A DNA stretch of 64,000 nucleotides from Paramacrobiotus metropolitanus (Eukaryota; Tardigrada; Eutardigrada; Parachela; Macrobiotidae). Shown here in pieces: positions 62,781 through 64,000 of this stretch (its first letter is position 1; every line of letters starts with the position of its first letter). The notes below the pieces were generated by a model that was not told the DNA's origin, ran no database searches, and saw only the letters and a list, made by a program, of their open reading frames with translations. Both the position numbers and the translations under genes were made by a program. The stretch covers positions 1-64,000 of the forward strand of contig NW_026570470.1 of the NCBI RefSeq assembly GCF_019649055.1. Direction: 5' to 3'.

Positions 62781-64000
62781 GAAACCGAGTTGCACTTCCT
62801 TGGACACATAGTGTCTAAAGCCGGAATCAAAACCGATCCGGAGAGAATCTCCGCGATTCAACAATATCCGAAGCCGCAAACTGAGAAGGATCTTCGATCT
62901 TTCCTCGGTTTATGTAACTACTACCGTAAGTTCGCTAAGGACTTCGCTAGCCGAACCCGAGCCATGTATGGCTTACTAAAGGGTGAAATTGATGTCAAGA
63001 ATAAGTGGACAGCCGAACATGACGCCGAATTTGTCGATTTAAAAAACGCTTTGATAAATGCGCCGGTTTTGGTCAAATTTGACCCAAATAACTGAAATAA
63101 GCCGACCGTTATTGAGTGCGATGCTAGTACGATAGGGATAGGAGCTATCCTACATCAGGATGGTCACCCGATTGTATGTGCTAGCAAACTCCTAACCGAA
63201 GCCGAACGTAAATATCCGATTACCGAATTGGAATGTATGGCAGTGGTATTCGCATGCCGTAAGTTCCGACACTCTATCGAATAATCACATTTCTATGTGC
63301 AGACCGACCATCAGGCGTTAACAAATTTGTTACGTTCTGTGTCGAGAAAAGAAGGCTTGAACGGGCGCCTTACCCGTTGGGCACTTCAACTGAGTAGTCA
63401 CAAAATGACTATCCAGTATAGGCCGGGTAAACAATGCGATAATGCCGATGCTTTGAGTCGCCATCCAGTCGGACCACCGGTTGAGACCGCCGACGATGAC
63501 GACTGGGATGACATGAAAGATCGGAAGTTTAGTACTCCGACCATTCGATTCGTCACTATTACCGACCCAGCCGATCATGATGAAGATAAAGATAATTTTA
63601 AATATTATCGAGCCGAACAGGAAAAGGATCCTGTAGTCGAAAAGCAATTCATGCTCTTGAGGGCCGAGCCGCAAGTACTCATTTGATCAAACGCGATCCA
63701 TACTTTGAGTTATGGAATGGCGTTTTGTACCGATTAACCGAAAAAGACGGCCGCCTTGATCGACGGTTCGTCCTGCCGAAGCATATGCGTGTCGATATAA
63801 TGCATGCTATGCACGATACACCGGCTAGTGGACATTTGGGTCCACTAAAGACGTACCAAGCAATTGCGCTTCGTTAATATTGGGACGGCATGGTTGCCGA
63901 TATCGATAAGTACGTACGCAATTGTTATTTGTGCCAACACCGTAAAACCAAACGGAAGGCACCGCCGGGTAAGCTACAACAAATAGCTATCGGAGCCCCG
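62781..64000 (+). mobile_element. Ty3/gypsy pol: RT end, RNase H, integrase start; runs off the window
   Basis: Starts inside RT (ETELHFLGHIVSKAGIKTD, then LRSFLGLCNYYRKFAKDFAS), continues into RNase H (VIECDASTIGIGAILHQDGH, ELECMAVVFACRKFRHSIE, VQTDHQALTNLL, LSRHP) and the HHCC zinc-binding start of integrase (HDTPASGHLG, YVRNCYLCQHRK). Lesions: TGA at 63093, TAA at 63282, a -1 shift near 63683, TAA at 63875. Key RNase H acids are present. Otherwise the least decayed retroelement here. The N-terminal RT, protease and Gag are missing because of the breakpoint at about 62780. Confidence 0.85.

Noticed and set aside
1-64000. CRISPR arrays, operons, Shine-Dalgarno sites, riboswitches
   Set aside because: None seen; intron-containing genes and eukaryotic transposons make a prokaryotic reading inappropriate. 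No regularly spaced identical repeats with unique spacers exist.

Overview
The window reads as nuclear DNA of an invertebrate animal. Coding segments are interrupted by very short GT-AG introns (42-75 bp where I can close the reading frame), core promoters have TATA boxes, there are no operons or ribosome binding sites, and eukaryotic transposon families dominate: PIF/Harbinger, Ty3/gypsy, Helitron and foldback/MITE elements. I cannot name the species. The GC-poor background is broken by a few GC-richer blocks, and these coincide with the best coding candidates.

Layout. 1-2.0 kb: structured, non-coding, hairpin-rich DNA. 2.08-2.46 kb: a degenerate tRNA-like sequence, a perfect 28-bp palindrome and a short ORF. 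3.9-6.8 kb: the best-preserved element, a PIF/Harbinger transposon with a two-exon Myb/SANT-like gene and a convergent DDE transposase. 8.4-9.4 kb: an immunoglobulin-domain gene broken by a 16-bp tandem duplication. 9.7-13.3 kb: minisatellite, MITE and a long perfect hairpin. 15-17.4 kb: minus-strand exon-like pieces of a decayed gene. 19.4-28.4 kb: two copies of a ~770-bp repeat flanking a dead gypsy element (LTR, gag traces, RT trace) and small exon-like ORFs. 29.4-34.7 kb: a promoter with a signal-peptide exon, an LTR, a 350-bp MITE, zinc-knuckle debris and a piece of LTR joined to an ORF. 39-41.6 kb: gypsy fragments in opposite orientations plus a possible helicase scrap. 44-47 kb: a three-exon gene, an unrelated pseudogene and gypsy protease/zinc-knuckle debris. 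50.3-51.3 kb: a Helitron Rep fragment. 53.5-54.05 kb: a ~590-bp imperfect palindrome. 58.9-59.5 kb: a clean three-exon gene of unknown family. 59.7-62.1 kb: two minus-strand ORFs, one with a linker-histone-like winged helix. 62.3-64.0 kb: a minus-strand gypsy integrase tail abutting a plus-strand gypsy pol that runs off the edge.

How it works together: little does. This is a transposon graveyard. Few genes look intact (the two PIF genes, the 58.9-kb gene, perhaps the 44.8-kb gene); most others carry one or two lesions. Assignments rest on motifs read by eye; no database search was run, and percent identities are visual estimates.
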